A DNA stretch of 64,000 nucleotides, taken from Sulfurimonas sp. GTDB lineage: Bacteria; Campylobacterota; Campylobacteria; Campylobacterales; Sulfurimonadaceae. The translations under genes and the position numbers were made by a program. Positions 43,499 to 53,020 of this stretch are shown in pieces. A model generated the notes under the pieces. That model saw nothing but the letters and a program-made list of their open reading frames with translations. It was not told where the DNA came from and searched no databases. Position 1 is the stretch's first letter, and the number at the start of each line of letters is the position of its first letter. The DNA is taken from NCBI GenBank assembly GCA_011391635.1, contig JAABQD010000001.1, forward strand, positions 62,001-126,000, written 5' to 3'.

Positions 43499-44455
43499 CT
43501 AAACGCGAGCTTCTTCTCGGCGATTGAGCTGTGCCCATTTCGCATCTACTCTCTCCTGCCACTCTTTGATAAGATGCTTGTACTCATCTTTAAAAAGATG
43601 TTTAAAACGACCTTGCGCAGCTAAATATTCTTCAACTGGCACAACTGTTTTTGGTCTGTAAGTTATATTTAACTCATGCCCATCAATGATTTCATAGAGA
43701 GGAAATACCAATGAATCTGTCGCTAAATCTGCTAAGTGCATCGTATCTTTAGGATCAAATTTCCACTCAGTTGTACATGGAGAAACCGCATTAATAAATA
43801 CTGGACCATCCACTGAAAAACCGTGTTGAATTTTTTTGACCATATCTTTCCATTTGTTTGGAGCAACTTGAGCAGAATATGGAATGTTATGAGATGCCAT
43901 AATAGAAACCATATCTTTCTTATTTTTTTTCTCTCCATAACTTCTACGACCTTCTGGCGATGTTGTCGCACTTGAACCGATTGGAGTTGAACTTGAACGC
44001 TGTCCACCTGTGTTCGCATATACTTCATTGTCAAGAACAACATGCATGATATTGTGTCCGCGTTCCATACAACCAGAAATCCACTGAAAACCGATGTCGT
44101 ATGACGCGCCATCACCTGCAAAAGAGACAAATTTAGGATTTCTATCTGGTTGCTTGAGGCGACCTTTTGTTTTAAGTGCTTTGTACATTGATTCAGCACC
44201 TGCAACTGCAGTTGAACCATTCTCAAATCCAATATGAATCCAAGAAGCATCCCATGAAGTATAAGGGTAAACCGCTGTACAAACCTCAAGACAACCTGTA
44301 GAAGCTGATAAAATCAAATCATCATTTGTAGCATTCAATACTTCACGAACAATGATTGAGTGAGCACAACCTGGACATAAAAGGTTTGCTCCTTCAAAAC
44401 GGTCAGCTGATGTTGAAAACTCTTTTAAGTTTTTAATATTTTTATTTTCACTCAT
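43499..44455 (-). CDS. porB: Pyruvate:ferredoxin oxidoreductase beta subunit (PorB)
   Basis: About 318 residues, the thiamine-diphosphate subunit. Cluster ligand Cys residues are in LLCPGCAHS (about residue 27) and ASTGCLEVC (about 56); the TPP-binding core is in FAGDGASYDIGFQ (about 115) with GDG and the NEVYANTGGQRS stretch (about 150). ATG 44455 has AAGGAG upstream and is preferred to the upstream in-frame ATG. Last gene of porC-porD-porA-porB. In autotrophic Campylobacterota the enzyme works as pyruvate synthase next to the reductive TCA cycle. Confidence 0.94.
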   Translation of the reverse strand: MSENKNIKNLKEFSTSADRFEGANLLCPGCAHSIIVREVLNATNDDLILSASTGCLEVCTAVYPYTSWDASWIHIGFENGSTAVAGAESMYKALKTKGRLKQPDRNPKFVSFAGDGASYDIGFQWISGCMERGHNIMHVVLDNEVYANTGGQRSSSTPIGSSATTSPEGRRSYGEKKNKKDMVSIMASHNIPYSAQVAPNKWKDMVKKIQHGFSVDGPVFINAVSPCTTEWKFDPKDTMHLADLATDSLVFPLYEIIDGHELNITYRPKTVVPVEEYLAAQGRFKHLFKDEYKHLIKEWQERVDAKWAQLNRREEARV

Positions 44456-44465
44456 AGTTTTCTCC

Positions 44466-45689
44466 TTATAAAAATGATAGTTTCGGTCCACGAACACCGA
44501 TAAACTGTTGTAATGGAGTTGTTACTTTACCAGCATCAACATTTTTTTGAAGTTCTGTAAAAAGAGAAACTAAGTGTGCTTTCGTTAAATCTCTTCCACC
44601 TAAACCATAAACATAACCTGAAAGAAGTGCTTTTGTACCTGTGTTGAACAATGCACCTGCAAGTTCATTAAACAACATACCTGCAGCACCATTTGGAGAA
44701 GATCTGTCAAGTGCAGCGATTGCTTTTACACCCTTAAGAGCTTCTGCGATTTCAAAGAATGGGAACGGGCGGATAACGCGAAGTCCAACAACACCAGCTT
44801 TAATTCCTTTTGCTCTCATTTCTGTTGCAACTTCTCTTGCAGTCTCAACAGAAGTACCCATACAAACAACACAAACATCTGCATCACTCATATCGTATGA
44901 CTCAACGATGTTATATTTACGACCACTTAGTTTTTCAAAATCATCAAATGCAGTTTGAATTTTTGGCATAACTTTTGTCATCAAATCATTATGTTGTCTT
45001 GCTTTGTGTTCAAAGTGCCAATCTTCTTCAGTTTGTACACCATGTGTCACAGGATGTTCAAAGTCAAGCATATCATTCATCGGTTGATACTCACCAACAA
45101 AACCATACGCTTCATCATCTGTAAGTGTATGCACACCCTGAGCAGTATGAGAAGTGATGAAACCATCTTGGTGTACCATACATGGAAGTCTTACATCATG
45201 ATCTTCTGAAACCTTGAATGCAATGAAGTTTAAATCATACGCATCTTGTGGGCAGTATGCATCAAGTTGAATCCAACCACTGTCACGACCCAAATACATA
45301 TCAGAGTGGTCACCATTTACATTCAGCGGAGCAGCCAAAGCACGGTTTACAACATTTAAAACGATTGGTAAACGCATACCAGAAGCTTGATAAAGTGTCT
45401 CAACCATAAGTGCGTACCCTTGAGAAGAAGTTGCAGTTGCAACACGCCCTCCAGCCGCAGCCGCACCAATACATCCTGACATCGCTGCATGTTCAGACTC
45501 AACCATTACGAATTCGCCCTCAATATAGCCATCTGCCAAAAATTTTGCATAGCCTTCAACAATAGGAGTCGATGGAGTAATAGGATACGCCGCAACAACA
45601 TCTACTTGTGACTGTCTGAGTGCTTGAGCTGCTGCACGATTTCCATCCCAAACTTCTATCTTTTGTAATTCCATTTTATCAAATGCCAT
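44466..45689 (-). CDS. porA: Pyruvate:ferredoxin oxidoreductase alpha subunit (PorA)
   Basis: A 407-residue subunit. The pyruvate-binding YPITPSTPIVEGYAKF stretch (about 36), ESEHAAMSGCIGAAAAGGRVATATSSQG (about 65, the active-site region) and the C-terminal VVGLRVIRPFPF (about 280) are conserved. It shares one base with porD and ends 11 bases before the porB start. Four-subunit architecture as in archaea and epsilonproteobacteria. Confidence 0.95.
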   Translation of the reverse strand: MAFDKMELQKIEVWDGNRAAAQALRQSQVDVVAAYPITPSTPIVEGYAKFLADGYIEGEFVMVESEHAAMSGCIGAAAAGGRVATATSSQGYALMVETLYQASGMRLPIVLNVVNRALAAPLNVNGDHSDMYLGRDSGWIQLDAYCPQDAYDLNFIAFKVSEDHDVRLPCMVHQDGFITSHTAQGVHTLTDDEAYGFVGEYQPMNDMLDFEHPVTHGVQTEEDWHFEHKARQHNDLMTKVMPKIQTAFDDFEKLSGRKYNIVESYDMSDADVCVVCMGTSVETAREVATEMRAKGIKAGVVGLRVIRPFPFFEIAEALKGVKAIAALDRSSPNGAAGMLFNELAGALFNTGTKALLSGYVYGLGGRDLTKAHLVSLFTELQKNVDAGKVTTPLQQFIGVRGPKLSFL

Positions 45690-46087
45690 TATTTTTTCTC
45701 CTCATTTTTAGCAGGCCACGCAGCCAACTCTGTTTCTTCATCTGCTTTTTCAGGGAACATCATAAGTGATTTTGGATTTGTAGGACAAACCTCAACACAG
45801 ATACCACACCCTTTACAGTGATCCATATCTATACCTATCATCTTTTTATCTCTTGAAATAATCGAAATATCTGGACAATATACCCAGCAAAATTGACAAT
45901 CAATACAAAAGTCTTTATTAAACACTGGCTTGATAATTCTCCAATCTGCAACACTTGCTACAAATGAGCTATTTTGTGAATATGCACGATTTTCTTGAAG
46001 TGTTCCTGCGATGTCATCTATCTTGCCCTCGAATGTACGAAGCATAGCTCCGATTTCAAATTCATCCCATCCTTTGTTTGCCATCAT
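45689..46087 (-). CDS. porD: Pyruvate:ferredoxin oxidoreductase delta (ferredoxin-like) subunit PorD
   Basis: A 132-residue protein with two 4Fe-4S motifs, CIDCQFCWVYCP (about 61) and CKGCGICVEVCP (about 92), which wire electrons from the TPP site to ferredoxin or flavodoxin. The 55-residue N-terminal extension before the clusters contributes to subunit contact in this family. One base overlap with porA. Confidence 0.94.
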   Translation of the reverse strand: MMANKGWDEFEIGAMLRTFEGKIDDIAGTLQENRAYSQNSSFVASVADWRIIKPVFNKDFCIDCQFCWVYCPDISIISRDKKMIGIDMDHCKGCGICVEVCPTNPKSLMMFPEKADEETELAAWPAKNEEKK

Positions 46088-46094
46088 CAGCTCC

Positions 46095-46652
46095 TTATTT
46101 CACTTCATCAAAAGCGCGTTGAATTGCAAGCATATTTGCATCAATAATCTTTTGAGGTAATTTTCCAAGAATTCTTTTCATACTCTCTTTAAAAAATTCT
46201 ATATCATACATCTCTGAAACTCTCATAAATGCACCAAGCATAGGTGTATTTGGAATTGCACGACCAATTGTCTCTTGTGCAATTTTAATACAATCTACTG
46301 TGTAAACTTTTTTACCCGCAAGTCTTGGTTGAGAAGCAACTAACTCTTCTGTACTCATGTGAGTCGTAATAATATAAATAGTATTTTCTTTATGATTAAT
46401 AGTTACATCTGAGGTAAAAACAAGTGCCGGATCAATTACAAATACAAAATCTGGTTCCATATATTTTTCGTGATTCATAATCACCTTATCATCTACACGG
46501 TTATATGCTGTCATTGCAGCTCCGCGTTTTGCTGACCCATAAAATGCAAATGCTTGCACATGCTTACCAGTTGTAGAAATAACATCTGCTAAACCTTTAG
46601 CACCAGTTACAGCGCCTTGTCCAGCACGACTATGCCATCTAATTTCTAGCAT
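46095..46652 (-). CDS. porC: Pyruvate:ferredoxin oxidoreductase gamma subunit (PorC)
   Basis: A 185-residue subunit with the family start IRWHSRAGQGAVTGAKGLA and the later AFMRVSEMYDIEFF. First gene of the operon, 7 bases before porD. A gap of about 125 bases to the next gene upstream contains the promoter. Confidence 0.94.
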   Translation of the reverse strand: MLEIRWHSRAGQGAVTGAKGLADVISTTGKHVQAFAFYGSAKRGAAMTAYNRVDDKVIMNHEKYMEPDFVFVIDPALVFTSDVTINHKENTIYIITTHMSTEELVASQPRLAGKKVYTVDCIKIAQETIGRAIPNTPMLGAFMRVSEMYDIEFFKESMKRILGKLPQKIIDANMLAIQRAFDEVK

Positions 46653-46776
46653 AAATTCTCCTTCGATTTTTTCAAGAATATTAAAGAGTCTCTTTTAGAT
46701 TCCAGTTTACTCTATATTTTAGGTAACTTGCTCTTAAAAATAGCTTGAAACATGACATCTCTGCTTAGTAAGATTC

Positions 46777-47421
46777 TTAGTGTGATTTTTTTCTACCTTT
46801 TAGGTGCAATACCGCTTCAAGAGCATCTTCAAAAATGATATCTGTAAACTTTTCTATCACTTCTCGCGAGTCATATCCACTTAGCACACCAATAGAGTTC
46901 ACTCCAGCATTTTTTGCAGCAATCAAATCAAGTTTTGTATCGCCTATCATCCAAATCTCTTTTCCATCCATATCAAGAGCTTCAATAGCTTTTAAAATCG
47001 GTTCGGCATGTGGCTTTGGATTTTGCACATTTTCTCTGCCTATAAGTACCTCAAATCGCTCCATCAACTCAAAATACTCCATCAAAATCTTAGAATATTC
47101 CGCTGTTTTAGTCGTAACTATCCCCAAAGTTGCAAACTGACTTGCTTCATGTATAGCCTCTCTCGCATTCTCAAGCAAAAATGTTTTAGCTGTTGAGATG
47201 ATGCGATAATGCTCTTTATAGGTTGCAACAAAATCCCATACTCTCTCTTTTTCTACGCCCAAACTCTCAAACATCACATCAAGTGGATATCCAATCAAAG
47301 CCTTGATAGTTTCATCACTTGGCTGAGCAAATGTATGAACTTCAAAAGCATGATGAAAACTCTCTAAAATCGCCTCTGTTGAATCTATAAGTGTTCCATC
47401 TAAATCAAAAAGTATTATCAT
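46777..47421 (-). CDS. HAD-family phosphatase (phosphoglycolate phosphatase-like)
   Basis: About 214 residues. Motif I LFDLDGTLIDS (residue 4), motif II with Thr in GIVTTKT (about 98), Lys in NPKPHAEP (about 131) and motif IV IGDTKLDLIAA (about 154). A helical cap lies between motifs I and II. Phosphoglycolate or another phosphomonoester could be the substrate. The ATG at 47421 overlaps the end of the upstream gene (ATGA). The iterated word at 47005 encodes the PKPHAEP motif. Confidence 0.86.
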   Translation of the reverse strand: MIILFDLDGTLIDSTEAILESFHHAFEVHTFAQPSDETIKALIGYPLDVMFESLGVEKERVWDFVATYKEHYRIISTAKTFLLENAREAIHEASQFATLGIVTTKTAEYSKILMEYFELMERFEVLIGRENVQNPKPHAEPILKAIEALDMDGKEIWMIGDTKLDLIAAKNAGVNSIGVLSGYDSREVIEKFTDIIFEDALEAVLHLKGRKKSH

Positions 47422-48926
47422 CTTATTTCGTCTTTCTCCCATAATATATAATTGTGCCAAATACCACTAAGGCTTGGTTTTACATTTTTTATCTTTTTAT
47501 CGACCGTTGTGATAGAAGTCGGAATATACAAAAAAAGATAAGGATTATCATCTACGATAATTTTAAACATCTCTCTCCACATGCCGGAAAGTTTTTCTCT
47601 ATCGACGATGCTTTGAGACTCTTCTATCATTTTGTTTATCAGCGGATTTTTATATCCTGTGAGATTAAATCCCCCCTTTTTATCGCTATCACTATGCCAA
47701 AACATGTAAGGATCAGGTGTAGGAGAGAGTCCCCAGCCTAGCAAAACTGTTTCAAAATTTCTTGGAAATACAACCATATTTAAAAAAGCTTGCCACTCCA
47801 TAACTTTGAGTGTGACAACAACTCCTGCTTGTTTAAGCTGATTTTGAAGTATCTCTGCCGCGTAGGGTCGAATAGGAGTGGAGTTGGATGTAGCAATCTC
47901 AAAAGTAAAAGGATTTTTTTCATCATATCCTGCCTCTTTGAGAAGTTTTTTTGCTTCTTGTATGTTTTGTGTAGGTGCTTTTACCTCTGGATTATAGGCA
48001 TTTGTACGAGGTAAAAAAGGACCCGTACAAACTTTTGCATGTTTAAAAAAGAGAATTTCCACCAACTCATCTCGGTTGATTGCCAAAGAGAGTGCTTCTC
48101 TAATTTTTGGATTTTTAAACTTTTCCAAGCGTAAATTGAATCCCAAATAGGTGTAAGAATAACTTATCTCTTCATAAATATTTGTATTTGCAACAAAGTT
48201 TGCATCGAGTTGTCTCTCAAACTGCATCGGCTCAATAGTTCCAATATCCAAAGCTCTTGATTTGAGCATCAAAAAGCGTGTCATTGGGTCGGCTATGACA
48301 TGAAAAGAGATTCTCTCAATCTTTGGTTTTCCCTCAAAATAGTTCTCATTCGCTACCAAAATAATGTTTTTGGAGTGTTCGAGCTGATGGAGTTTGTACG
48401 CACCTGTTCCGATTGGATTTGTGTTAAAAGAGGAGTTCATCATATTTTTTTCATCTTTTAAAATATGCTGTGGCAAAATCCCCATCATCCAAGTCTCTAA
48501 AGCTTTGAAATAGGGTTCTTTATACTTCACTCTCACGCTCAAATCATCCAAAGCTTCAACGCTCTGAACAAACCGAAAATTGGCACTATAAGGGGAAACA
48601 ACTTGAGGAGACATGAGAGTTTCATAAGTAAATACAACATCTTTGGCACTCACATTTTTTCCATCATGCCACTTGGCATGTGGATTCAGTTTAAAGAGAA
48701 GCGTTGTATTGTCTTCATAATAAAACTCTGTTGCTAAATCGCCTACAATTGTAGAGGAATCCTTATCATATTTGACAAGTCCATTAAAGAGAAATCCCGC
48801 TATTTCGGACGAACTAGAGTCCGTCGCCAAAAGGGGATTAAGCCTTGAGGGATTTGTAGAAGTTGCTAAATGAAGTGTAGAAGCATAGAGATGAAGAGAT
48901 AGAAACAAAAATAGAAAATATCTCAT
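47418..48926 (-). CDS. ABC-type peptide/nickel substrate-binding protein (SBP family 5)
   Basis: A 502-residue periplasmic binding protein with a signal peptide (MRYFLFLFLSLHLYAS). The family-5 pattern is clear: LATSTNPSRLNPLLATDSSS at the start, AKWHDGKNVSAKDVVFTYE (about 85), NPIGTGAYKL (about 168), and the late LNLAINRDELV-type segment (LSLAINRDELVEILF, about 275). Probably binds di- or oligopeptides or a metal chelate. No permease or ATPase genes are adjacent, so it must use components elsewhere. It ends in a 4-base overlap with the HAD gene. Confidence 0.86.
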   Translation of the reverse strand: MRYFLFLFLSLHLYASTLHLATSTNPSRLNPLLATDSSSSEIAGFLFNGLVKYDKDSSTIVGDLATEFYYEDNTTLLFKLNPHAKWHDGKNVSAKDVVFTYETLMSPQVVSPYSANFRFVQSVEALDDLSVRVKYKEPYFKALETWMMGILPQHILKDEKNMMNSSFNTNPIGTGAYKLHQLEHSKNIILVANENYFEGKPKIERISFHVIADPMTRFLMLKSRALDIGTIEPMQFERQLDANFVANTNIYEEISYSYTYLGFNLRLEKFKNPKIREALSLAINRDELVEILFFKHAKVCTGPFLPRTNAYNPEVKAPTQNIQEAKKLLKEAGYDEKNPFTFEIATSNSTPIRPYAAEILQNQLKQAGVVVTLKVMEWQAFLNMVVFPRNFETVLLGWGLSPTPDPYMFWHSDSDKKGGFNLTGYKNPLINKMIEESQSIVDREKLSGMWREMFKIIVDDNPYLFLYIPTSITTVDKKIKNVKPSLSGIWHNYILWEKDEIR

Positions 48927-48936
48927 ACAATCTCTA

Positions 48937-50325
48937 CTATTTTAAGAGTTTATCATTGAGTTTCAAAGCACCATCGATGAAGCTAAAATCATAAATGAAA
49001 CTTTTTGCATCCTCTTTTGCATACTCTTTTGTCAATGCCATCGCTGGATACTGCTCAAGTAACATCGTAAAAAATGGTTTTGAGAGTTGAAGCTTTGTTG
49101 TCACATTAAAATTGCCAAGAACCAACATCGGAGCAGTTTTTATTTTTGTCTCTAAATTGCTATCTTCTTTGACCACTATATTGGATTTTAGGCTTAAGCC
49201 TTCCAAATCTTCTGTGCCATTCACTACTATTTTTTCAACAGACAAATCTTTGACATCCAGTGTCATTCCTTTGGATAAGAGCTTCACAGCACTCTCTTGG
49301 AGCTTCTCTTGCACTGTGATTGAGTTATCAGATTTGAGTTTTGCTACTAGCTGTCGTGTCTCTTCAAGAGAGTCTTTATCGGCATTATGCAGAGCAATTT
49401 CATAATTGAAATTTGAAGCATTGACATCTAGCTCATTGGAGTGTATCGTCATAGATTTCATCGAACTTTTTGCACCAAGTTCAGCTTTGATGCCCTGCAT
49501 ATTGGAAGATACACTCGCTACCATACCTGAAGCATTCACTTCCACACTATCAGCTTGCTCATTTTGCATAGTTTTTATCAACAACTCTATTTTTTCAAGT
49601 TTTGCATTGGAGAGATAGGTCGTTTGTGACTCAAACTGAGCATCTGTACTTAAATTTTGTAAAGTAAAATAAAAAGTATCTTGTTCATCTGCAACTTTTA
49701 AGAGCATACTCTTCACACTACTTACAAATTTCGTTGGAGCAAGAAATGCACCATTGCCACTGTAAGTAGCTCCCAAGAGATGCAAAGTGACTTTTGCACC
49801 ATTTTTTGTACTTTGTTCCTCTTGAATATCTTTGATAGAACCACTAAAATCCTTACTTGCTATGTCATAGTTTGCATGGAGTGTAAGCCCACCATTTTGT
49901 AAAAAAGTTTTTATATATTCATTCAGCTGTGCATCTCTGTTTTGCATATCGCTCATCACTCTATCGGAGAGTTGAAGCAGAGATATATCCATAGAAAGAG
50001 CCTTAGAAATTGGTATATTGCTATATTCCAAATCCACACCGACCAAAGCCCCTTCAAGCATCACATGTGTGTAAGCAGGGAGTTTTTCACTCGCATATTG
50101 GTTGAGATATTCGACAAGTTTATTTGCATCTTTAAGGACAAAAGCGTAATGTTTTTTTGTCTCAAAATAGCTTGATTTTGTTTGTGTATCTATCACTTCA
50201 ACGCCATTTGTTTTTAAAAGTTCTATATTTTCATTAAGAATATTTTCTATAAGTTTGTTTCCAATAATAGGAAGAAGAATTAAAATAACAACAATGAGAA
50301 GAAGTAATAAGAGGATTTTTTTCAT
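48937..50325 (-). CDS. YdgA-like DUF945 membrane-anchored protein
   Basis: A 462-residue protein with an N-terminal anchor or uncleaved signal (KKILLLLLLIVVILILLPIIG) and a long periplasmic beta-rich part. It fits DUF945/YdgA: repeated strand-turn units with GALVGVDLEYSN and LTLHANYDIASKDFSG, and the terminal GALKLNDK. Function is not established; some members belong to AsmA-like or outer-membrane-maintenance groups by annotation only. A single-gene unit between the SBP gene and the ribosomal operon. Confidence 0.7.
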   Translation of the reverse strand: MKKILLLLLLIVVILILLPIIGNKLIENILNENIELLKTNGVEVIDTQTKSSYFETKKHYAFVLKDANKLVEYLNQYASEKLPAYTHVMLEGALVGVDLEYSNIPISKALSMDISLLQLSDRVMSDMQNRDAQLNEYIKTFLQNGGLTLHANYDIASKDFSGSIKDIQEEQSTKNGAKVTLHLLGATYSGNGAFLAPTKFVSSVKSMLLKVADEQDTFYFTLQNLSTDAQFESQTTYLSNAKLEKIELLIKTMQNEQADSVEVNASGMVASVSSNMQGIKAELGAKSSMKSMTIHSNELDVNASNFNYEIALHNADKDSLEETRQLVAKLKSDNSITVQEKLQESAVKLLSKGMTLDVKDLSVEKIVVNGTEDLEGLSLKSNIVVKEDSNLETKIKTAPMLVLGNFNVTTKLQLSKPFFTMLLEQYPAMALTKEYAKEDAKSFIYDFSFIDGALKLNDKLLK

Positions 50326-50411
50326 AAGGAAACCTTTTTTGAATTGAAGGGGTATTATATAGAAATAAATTTAAAGGAGTGCTATTTTGTGAGAAAGAAA
50401 AAATCTTACCA

Positions 50412-50425
50412 ATGCCAAAAGGCAT
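50412..50425 (-). terminator. Terminator of the rplM-rpsI operon
   Basis: ATGCC-TTTT-GGCAT hairpin (minus strand) followed by TGGTAAGATTTTTTC, 25 bases past the rpsI stop. Confidence 0.55.
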
Positions 50426-50449
50426 CGATAAAAAAAGCGAAAATGGAGA

Positions 50450-50839
50450 TTAACGCTTAGAGAATTGGCGAGAACGACGAGCTTTTCTTTTACCTGGCTT
50501 TTTACGTTCAACAGTTCTTGAATCACGAGTCATCATACCTTCAGGTTTTAAAATTGCTTTTAATTCTGGGTTGAATTTTACTAATGCACGAGAAATACCG
50601 TGACGAAGAGCGTCTGCTTGACCACCAAAACCACCACCAGTAGTAGTAGCAACGATGTTTACAGAAGCATCTTGTTTTGTTAAAGCTAAAGGTTGTTTAA
50701 CACGAAGCTTTTTAGCCTCTAGTCCACCTAACCAAGCATCCAAAGAAAGACCATTGATAGTCATTTCACCATTTCCTGCAGTCAACCATACTTTTGCTAT
50801 TGAAGCTTTACGACGACCTGTTGCGTATACTTTTGCCAT
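50450..50839 (-). CDS. rpsI: 30S ribosomal protein S9
   Basis: 129 residues with family-typical start ([15 protein letters not shown]), middle [19 protein letters not shown] and C-terminal tail RRSRQFSKR that reaches the decoding centre. It follows rplM by 10 bases, the usual pair. Confidence 0.97.
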   Translation of the reverse strand: MAKVYATGRRKASIAKVWLTAGNGEMTINGLSLDAWLGGLEAKKLRVKQPLALTKQDASVNIVATTTGGGFGGQADALRHGISRALVKFNPELKAILKPEGMMTRDSRTVERKKPGKRKARRSRQFSKR

Positions 50840-50849
50840 ATGTCAATCC

Positions 50850-51272
50850 TTACTTAGCAAGTTGTGCAGTGTGAGGATGTTCAGCACCTGCATATATTTT
50901 TAATTTTTTAAGCATTTTTACACCGAGTTTTGTTTTAGGAAGCATACCACGAGTAGCCAATCTATATAGCTTCTCAGGATTTTTTGCTAAAAGCTCAGTC
51001 ATTTTGATACTTTTTGTACTTCCGAAATATCCAGAGTATGAAAAGTATTCTTTGTTTGCGATTTTGCCAAGACCGTTAAATTTTGCTTTAGAAGCATTAA
51101 CGATAACAACGAAGTCACCACAATCAATATTTGGAGTCCAGCAAACTTTGTTTTTACCACGAAGAATAGTAGCTACTTCAGTGATAATACGACCAAAAGT
51201 TTTACCCTCAGCATCAATCAAAACCCATTTTTGATCAATTTGTTCAGAAGTTGCAATTTTTGTAAATTTCAT
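50850..51272 (-). CDS. rplM: 50S ribosomal protein L13
   Basis: 140 residues with KWVLIDAEGKTFGRIITEVA, the GDFVVIVNA core and RGMLPKTKLGVKMLKKLKIY. First gene of rplM-rpsI; a TATACT box is 60 bases upstream of the ATG. Confidence 0.97.
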   Translation of the reverse strand: MKFTKIATSEQIDQKWVLIDAEGKTFGRIITEVATILRGKNKVCWTPNIDCGDFVVIVNASKAKFNGLGKIANKEYFSYSGYFGSTKSIKMTELLAKNPEKLYRLATRGMLPKTKLGVKMLKKLKIYAGAEHPHTAQLAK

Positions 51273-51332
51273 TCTTGAACCTTTTTTAGTAAATTTATTA
51301 ACAAACGGGCGAACCGCTTATTTAGTGGCGAA

Positions 51333-51338
51333 AGTATA
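51333..51338 (-). promoter_or_regulatory. Probable -10 box of rplM-rpsI
   Basis: TATACT on the minus strand in GCTATACTTTCG, about 61 bases before the rplM ATG, with TTGTCG-like and A/T-rich sequence upstream. The leader is long enough for autogenous control. Confidence 0.45.
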
Positions 51339-51383
51339 GCGACAAAAACTTATAAATAACTTAATTTATGGTTTATTTAAGGT

Positions 51384-52526
51384 TTACAGTGTGCTTCTCT
51401 TCCTTTTTATTACATATAAAAAGAGCAAAACAAACAGCAGTAATCCGCCAACAACCTCAAAAAAATGTTCCACTCCAAAGTAACTCACAAAAGGATGAAA
51501 AACAATCGGTGAACTAAACTGCCCAAGAAAAAGTGCACTTGTGAGATAGCTTGACGATTTTACTCTTTTTGTGTGGTGGGCATGGCTGAGCATCCACGCT
51601 GTGATATTTGTCATAAGAATCCCACCACCAAAACCCATAATCGGCGATGTCAAAAAGAAAAGATAAACATTTTGCACCAGACCAATCAAAATAAATCCAC
51701 ATGCCACAATTGCCATGCCTATCATGTAGATAGTTTTAAAATCAAACCGCTTTTTTAGAAAAACAAAACTCATAGCACCCAAAGCGTTAAAGACAAATGC
51801 CATGGAGATAATCTCTCCCGCGAGCGTGCCACTTGCATGAAAAACATTGATAATCAAAAACGGCATTTGTGTAGGCAGAATGTAAAAAATCATCATCAGT
51901 AAAAAAGCCAAACCGTAGATGGGGAAAAGATTATGGATGACCTCTGTCTCTTGCTCTAAAACGCTCTCTTTGTGAACCAAAAATTTTGCCACAAAGATGA
52001 TTATCAAAAATCCCACGAGATAGATTCCAAAAGGGTATCTCCAACTGATGTCCGACAAAAAACCGCCGCCAACAAGAAAAAAGACTCCACCAAGTGCCAT
52101 AAAAGCACTCTGCAAACCCATAAATTTATGTCTGGCTTCCTCTTTGAAATAGTCTCCGATAAGCGAAGTAGAGACTATCATCAAAACCGCAATGGCAATT
52201 CCAAAGAAAAATCTTGAAGCTAAGATTTCATAAATGCTCTCCAAATAAAGCCCTGCACTTCCAAAGACAGAAAAAAAGAAAAGAGCCACCATCGCAGAAC
52301 TTTTTTTGCCAAACCGACTCACAAGATGCCCTAAAAACGGTGCAAGAAGAGCTATCGCCAAAGAGGGAAGTGTAATCATAAGTCTCGATAAAAACTCGAT
52401 ATTTTCCTCGCCACTAAATACAGAACTAAGGTGTGGCAAAGTCGTCACAATCGCAACATTAGACATCATGGTCATCATGGACATAAGAAGGAGCGTGAAT
52501 TTTGTTGTGTTGGTTATTTGAAGCAT
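51384..52526 (-). CDS. MFS transporter
   Basis: A 380-residue integral membrane protein with 12 hydrophobic segments. The MFS motif between helices 2 and 3 is FLGHLVSRFGKKSSA (about residue 63), a good match to G-x-x-x-D-R-x-G-R-R/K. It resembles drug-proton antiporters of the Bcr/EmrD kind. The substrate is unknown. Stands alone between rplM and the truncated transposase. Contains one copy of the iterated word. Confidence 0.85.
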   Translation of the reverse strand: MLQITNTTKFTLLLMSMMTMMSNVAIVTTLPHLSSVFSGEENIEFLSRLMITLPSLAIALLAPFLGHLVSRFGKKSSAMVALFFFSVFGSAGLYLESIYEILASRFFFGIAIAVLMIVSTSLIGDYFKEEARHKFMGLQSAFMALGGVFFLVGGGFLSDISWRYPFGIYLVGFLIIIFVAKFLVHKESVLEQETEVIHNLFPIYGLAFLLMMIFYILPTQMPFLIINVFHASGTLAGEIISMAFVFNALGAMSFVFLKKRFDFKTIYMIGMAIVACGFILIGLVQNVYLFFLTSPIMGFGGGILMTNITAWMLSHAHHTKRVKSSSYLTSALFLGQFSSPIVFHPFVSYFGVEHFFEVVGGLLLFVLLFLYVIKRKRSTL

Positions 52527-52565
52527 TTTATTTTATCCTCTTAATTGAATTGCGAACGCAGTGCG

Positions 52566-52931
52566 TTATCCCTCTTCCCACACTTGATAACTTTTCTCTT
52601 GATGATGTGCTTTTTTATAAAAAGCGAGTTGGTCTAAAATGGTTGTTGCATTCTCTTTTTTAAGTAGTTCAAGAAGTTGTTTTGCGATGTATTGTTTAAA
52701 AGATTGCATAGTTTTTTGTAAATCATCACCCGAAAGTACCATATGCAAATGATTTTCTAAAATCACATAAGCGTAGAGTTTTAAGTTATCTTTTTCTTGT
52801 AAAAATTTCAGACAATCTACAATGATTTGAACACTTTCTTGTCGTGTAAAAAGTGGCAACCAATGAAGTATTGTGCAAGTTACAAAATGTGAATGTGCCG
52901 ATTCATAAATTTTATATCTGCTTCTTCCCAT
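52566..52931 (-). pseudogene. Truncated REP-associated tyrosine transposase (Y1/RAYT)
   Basis: A 121-residue protein of the IS200-like Y1 family. The HUH motif is in VILENHLHMVL (about residue 56) and the catalytic Tyr in SFKQYIAKQL (about 77). Intact RAYTs continue for about 50-60 residues after the WEEG position with a YIHNNP-type region; here a stop follows directly, and the sequence TAACGCACTGCG is repeated-looking junk. It is likely a decayed or domesticated RAYT. A REP-like palindrome lies 50 bases upstream of its start. Confidence 0.72.
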
Positions 52932-52980
52932 GGGGTTATTGTAGTTTAGTTTGGCTTAAGGGGAAGAGTTGGAGTATGCA

Positions 52981-53002
52981 TTCCACCTCTGGAGAGGTGG
53001 AA
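52981..53002. repeat. REP-like palindrome near the RAYT gene
   Basis: TTCCACCTCT-GG-AGAGGTGGAA is a perfect 10-bp inverted repeat followed by CGAGAAA. A half copy with the flank (CTCGTTCCACCTC) recurs in inverted orientation at 53642-53654. Such palindromes are the usual substrates of RAYT enzymes. Confidence 0.6.
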
Positions 53003-53020
53003 CGAGAAATTCTATTATTC

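Noticed and set aside
43362..43562. 66-codon frame overlapping the end of porB
   Set aside because: It runs through the por terminator hairpins and out of frame through porB; a shadow.
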